61,799 nucleotides of DNA, taken from NCBI GenBank assembly GCA_900542935.1, contig UQPN01000014.1, positions 1 through 61,799 on the forward strand. Reading direction: 5' to 3'. The translations under genes were made by a program, and so were the position numbers. This stretch comes from an uncultured Eubacteriales bacterium (GTDB taxonomy: Bacteria > Bacillota > Clostridia > Christensenellales > Borkfalkiaceae). The notes beneath the pieces are model-generated. The model did not search any database, was not told the origin of the DNA, and saw only the letters and a program-made list of their open reading frames with translations. Position 1 is the first letter of the stretch. Every line of letters starts with the position of its first letter. Shown here piece after piece: positions 59,152-61,799 of the stretch.

Positions 59152-59537
59152 CACATTTCAAAATCCAATGCGCTAATTATTTGCTTTTGCACATTCGGCA
59201 TAAGATGACTATAAGTATTCAAAGTTTGGGTAACATCACTATGTCCAAGTCTTTGCGAAACAATAAGTATATTTTGTCCTTTGTTTATAAGTAACGACGC
59301 ATGAGAGTGCCGCAAATCATGTACGCGAATTCTTTTTACGCCCGCTTTGTCCGCATACTCGTTCAATCGTCGTCGTATCGTTTGGTCGGATAATGGTTCG
59401 CATCCGCCGAATACAAACCAATTATTATTATAACCGTATTCTTGTTTGCATCTATGCTGGTGTTCCCAAACCATATTTGCGAGATTACGTGGCATCAACA
59501 CATTTCTGTCTACGTTATACTTTATTTCGTTTCCATT
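59151..59537 (-). pseudogene. Tyrosine integrase remnant (C-terminal third)
   Basis: About 129 codons remain open from an upstream stop at 59538-59540. The longest start-bounded frame is 116 residues from a GTG at 59501. It contains the RIRVHDLRHSHASLLI box (His and Arg) and QRLGHSDVTQTLNTYSHL with the nucleophilic Tyr, but lacks the N-terminal arm-binding and core-binding domains and the first catalytic Arg. A complete phage-type integrase is near 380 residues. It abuts the stop of the GH36 gene, so a deletion or later insertion removed the 5' part. Not expected to recombine. Confidence 0.85.
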
Positions 59538-61525
59538 TCAAAGAAACGGGCGGAATACGGCGCGGAGAAGCGCACGGTAAGAGAGTTGTTTTCAAACGAA
59601 TAGTCGGTCGGGAGATTTTTCGGATATCCGACGGTTGTGTTTTTTACTCTCTCGCGGATGGGAATATTTACCGTTCGGTTTTCGTCGCTTAGATTCCAAA
59701 CGGCAAGATATATCTTTTTATCCGTTTTAAGTCCGCTTGCCACGAGTTTTTGAGAAAAATCCGTAAAGCCGAGCGGCATGTACGGCAACGCTTTTTTCTT
59801 GTCTTGCGTAAGCGAATTGTAGTATTTTATCCCCTCTTTTACAAGCTCTTTCTGCGCGTTCGTCAGACGCGTTATATCCGACGCAAGGTGCATACGCCCG
59901 AGAAACGTATTTATCATATTCATAACTACGGCTTCGTCGTTAGGCAATTCTTTTTCGTAACTGTCTACGGGATAGCTCCACACGGCGGCTTGCTCGGGAA
60001 GTACGGCCGACAAGATATTGCCCGCTATGTACGGATATTTTTTATACTTTATCTGATCCGAGGTTGACGTTATCGAAAAATGCGACAGCGTTTTGTAGTC
60101 CATTCTCATCCCGCCCGACGCGCACGCTTCTATAATTACGTTCGGATATTTTTTTATAATTCCGTCGACCCAATCGAGAAACGCCTGACCGATTTGCTCT
60201 AAAATATCTCCGTCGCCGTCAAGGTAACCGCCGCTGTCCTGATTGTAGTCGAATTTAAGATAGTCTACTCCGTACTCGCCCAACAACTTGTCTGTAACGC
60301 CGTTCATATATTTTAAGACGGCACTGTTACGGAAATCCAAAAATCTGCGCCCCGCGGAAATCACGGACTTGCCGAAGCGTTTCAGCCATACGTCGTCGGG
60401 ATAAAAATCGATCATTTCGTCGCACAGCATACCGACTATTTCGGGCTCTAACCAAAGTCCCGCTTTCATGCCGCACGAATGGATAAAGTCAATCGTGTGC
60501 TTGATGCCTTTCGGGAACCGAGTCTTGCTCTCTTTCCACTTCCCGACGTACGGATAAATTCTTTCTCCCGGTTCTTCGTTGTGCCAACCGCAGTCTATAA
60601 CGTAGTAATCTATTCCGAGCTTTGCTATCTCGGGAGCAATGCGCGCGGTTCGCTTCTCGTTAGGACTGTCCCAACTTAGGTGCATATATTCGTTGAATAT
60701 CGTCGGCAGATTTTCGTCTGCAAATCGCTTTATAACTATTTGTCTGCGGTACAGCGTCATTGCATCGACGACTTCCGCTACCGTTTCGCCGCGAGCGAAC
60801 GCGACGAACGGAGACAAAAAACTTTCGCCCGCGGCAAGCGTCTTGTGCCAACCGTTATGGCGCATATTTCCGCCGCCGCAATTCAGATAAATATTTCCTC
60901 TGCTCTCGCCTATTTCCCAATACCAATTTGAGTTGCTCTCGATTTGGAACATATACGTTTTGCCTTGCGTTTCGTCTTGCAATATAAATTGCGCGAGTTC
61001 TTCTTTCGTGGACTGACTGCCCGTATTCGAGCCGTACACGCGCTTTTTGCTGTTGCCCGTGCACGGAAAAAGCCCGAGTTCGAAAAGACTTATCTTTCGC
61101 GGCTGGCACTCGGCGTGATGACTGTTCGTAAAACAGTAAAGAAAAATTTTATCCGTGTTTTTCCGCTCTGCTATATTTCCGCAGAAAAAAGAACTTACAT
61201 GTTCGAGAATTATTTCTTTATCCGAAATATTTTTTACCTCGGTATATGTGCGGAGCGCACCGCCTTCAAAAGAGACAAAATGCGAGCGCGTTTCGATAAG
61301 TTCGCTTCGCTGAACTATAACGAGCTCGTTTTCGTTTATCTCGTGCGAAACGTACATAAGCCGCCGCTTCTCCGAAGTATTGAACTGCCTTGCGTCGATA
61401 GGTCCGTCCTCGCCGGCTATCTGCACCTCGATAATAGGCGACAACCCGCTCAACCGCGAAAAACCGCCCTCGACGGGACGGTTTTTCTCAAAAGCAAAAT
61501 TTATTCCGTGAAAATTTTCTTCCAT
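59522..61525 (-). CDS. Glycoside hydrolase family 36 (alpha-galactosidase type)
   Basis: 667 residues, no signal peptide. N-terminal beta-sandwich, then the barrel with YYVIDCGWHNEEPG, the nucleophile segment DYLKFDYNQDSGG (near 425) and the acid/base segment IEACASGGMRMDY (near 465), as in GH36. Likely cleaves alpha-galactosides, or possibly alpha-N-acetylgalactosaminides, in the cytoplasm. It lies just beyond the integrase remnant and probably belongs to acquired DNA, although it could be chromosomal DNA joined by the deletion. Confidence 0.92.
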   Translation of the reverse strand: MEENFHGINFAFEKNRPVEGGFSRLSGLSPIIEVQIAGEDGPIDARQFNTSEKRRLMYVSHEINENELVIVQRSELIETRSHFVSFEGGALRTYTEVKNISDKEIILEHVSSFFCGNIAERKNTDKIFLYCFTNSHHAECQPRKISLFELGLFPCTGNSKKRVYGSNTGSQSTKEELAQFILQDETQGKTYMFQIESNSNWYWEIGESRGNIYLNCGGGNMRHNGWHKTLAAGESFLSPFVAFARGETVAEVVDAMTLYRRQIVIKRFADENLPTIFNEYMHLSWDSPNEKRTARIAPEIAKLGIDYYVIDCGWHNEEPGERIYPYVGKWKESKTRFPKGIKHTIDFIHSCGMKAGLWLEPEIVGMLCDEMIDFYPDDVWLKRFGKSVISAGRRFLDFRNSAVLKYMNGVTDKLLGEYGVDYLKFDYNQDSGGYLDGDGDILEQIGQAFLDWVDGIIKKYPNVIIEACASGGMRMDYKTLSHFSITSTSDQIKYKKYPYIAGNILSAVLPEQAAVWSYPVDSYEKELPNDEAVVMNMINTFLGRMHLASDITRLTNAQKELVKEGIKYYNSLTQDKKKALPYMPLGFTDFSQKLVASGLKTDKKIYLAVWNLSDENRTVNIPIRERVKNTTVGYPKNLPTDYSFENNSLTVRFSAPYSARFFEMETK

Positions 61526-61552
61526 TATTTTTTTATGATTCCTATAACAATT

Positions 61553-61799
61553 TTAACTCTTTGTGCGCAACATGGCAATACGTTGCATTTTTTCTTTGCT
61601 CCAAAGACCGTTGCCTTTCCAACCCGCCCTACCGTAACGGTCGTTAAAATACACGAACGAAAGGCACGGAACGGCATTGGCGCAAACGGTATCCAAATCT
61701 TCAAACGCTATGGCTTGCACGCTGAAATAATAACGTTTCAACGGATTTTCGTCGTAATGAATAAAATCCGCTCCGCGATAATGCGGCGGCTTGTCGATA
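61553..61799 (-). CDS. C-terminal end of an unknown protein, cut by the window
   Basis: The frame is open through the window edge at 61799 and ends at 61553. It includes FEDLDTVCANAVPCLSFVYF and GLWSKEKMQRIAMLR. No family is recognised. It lies 28 nt before the GH36 start on the same strand and may be co-transcribed with it. Confidence 0.5.
   Translation of the reverse strand, partial: IDKPPHYRGADFIHYDENPLKRYYFSVQAIAFEDLDTVCANAVPCLSFVYFNDRYGRAGWKGNGLWSKEKMQRIAMLRTKS

Noticed and set aside
59151..59501. A small complete integrase
   Set aside because: It lacks the first catalytic Arg and both DNA-binding domains, so it is a remnant.

Overview
The window reads as a chromosomal segment of a spore-forming Firmicute of the class Clostridia. 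It carries a complete spoIIIA operon (AA to AH), spoIVB, a SpoIIM-like protein, gerW/ytfJ, LexA, ScpAB, a GlgC/GlgD pair, the DXS isoprenoid pathway, an IspH-S1 fusion and a Na+-pumping decarboxylase operon. Base composition is roughly balanced. Most genes have AGGAGG-like ribosome binding sites, and TTG or GTG starts are used in places. No rRNA, CRISPR array or insertion sequence was seen. Taxonomy below class level cannot be fixed from sequence alone.

Layout. 1-3.7 kb: tRNA-Thr, then an AraC regulator and a GH31 glycosidase. 3.8-7.7 kb: tRNA-Leu, polA, coaE. 7.7-18.7 kb: a glycogen operon (glgB-C-D-A-P plus a GH13 glycosidase) behind a long leader region. 18.7-22.6 kb: a XerS-like recombinase with a nearby dif-like palindrome, hflX, and lexA divergent from a small cysteine-rich gene. 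22.6-39.7 kb, all on the minus strand: pseudouridine synthase, two S11 carboxypeptidases, ytfI/ytfJ, scpBA, an M50 protease, SpoIIM-like, spoIVB, recN, argR, nadK, tlyA, dxs, ispA, folD, nusB, asp23. 39.8-44.7 kb: spoIIIAH to AA. 44.8-51.7 kb: htpG, the ispH-S1 fusion, a cmk-plsC fusion, an FAD oxidoreductase. 51.8-56.9 kb: a Na+ decarboxylase/transcarboxylase-like operon. 57.1-58.9 kb: a TVP38 membrane protein, rnhA, tRNA-Trp. 58.9-61.8 kb: integration-site debris (12-bp repeats and an integrase remnant), a GH36 alpha-galactosidase and the end of an unknown gene.

The most informative larger pattern is the strand switch. Essentially every protein gene left of 22.6 kb is on the plus strand and every one to the right is on the minus strand. 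Hand-counted G over C excess on the plus strand disappears near 18.8 kb, exactly where a perfect 14-6-14 palindrome sits upstream of the single Xer-type recombinase. I infer that the window spans the chromosome replication terminus and carries a self-contained one-recombinase dimer-resolution module like XerS/difSL of streptococci. Other notable signals are a dispersed family of about 30-bp palindromic repeats at five intergenic sites, a degenerate SOS-type operator shared by lexA and the cysteine-rich gene, and an operon with two different biotin-dependent carboxyltransferases around one carrier and one Na+ pump.
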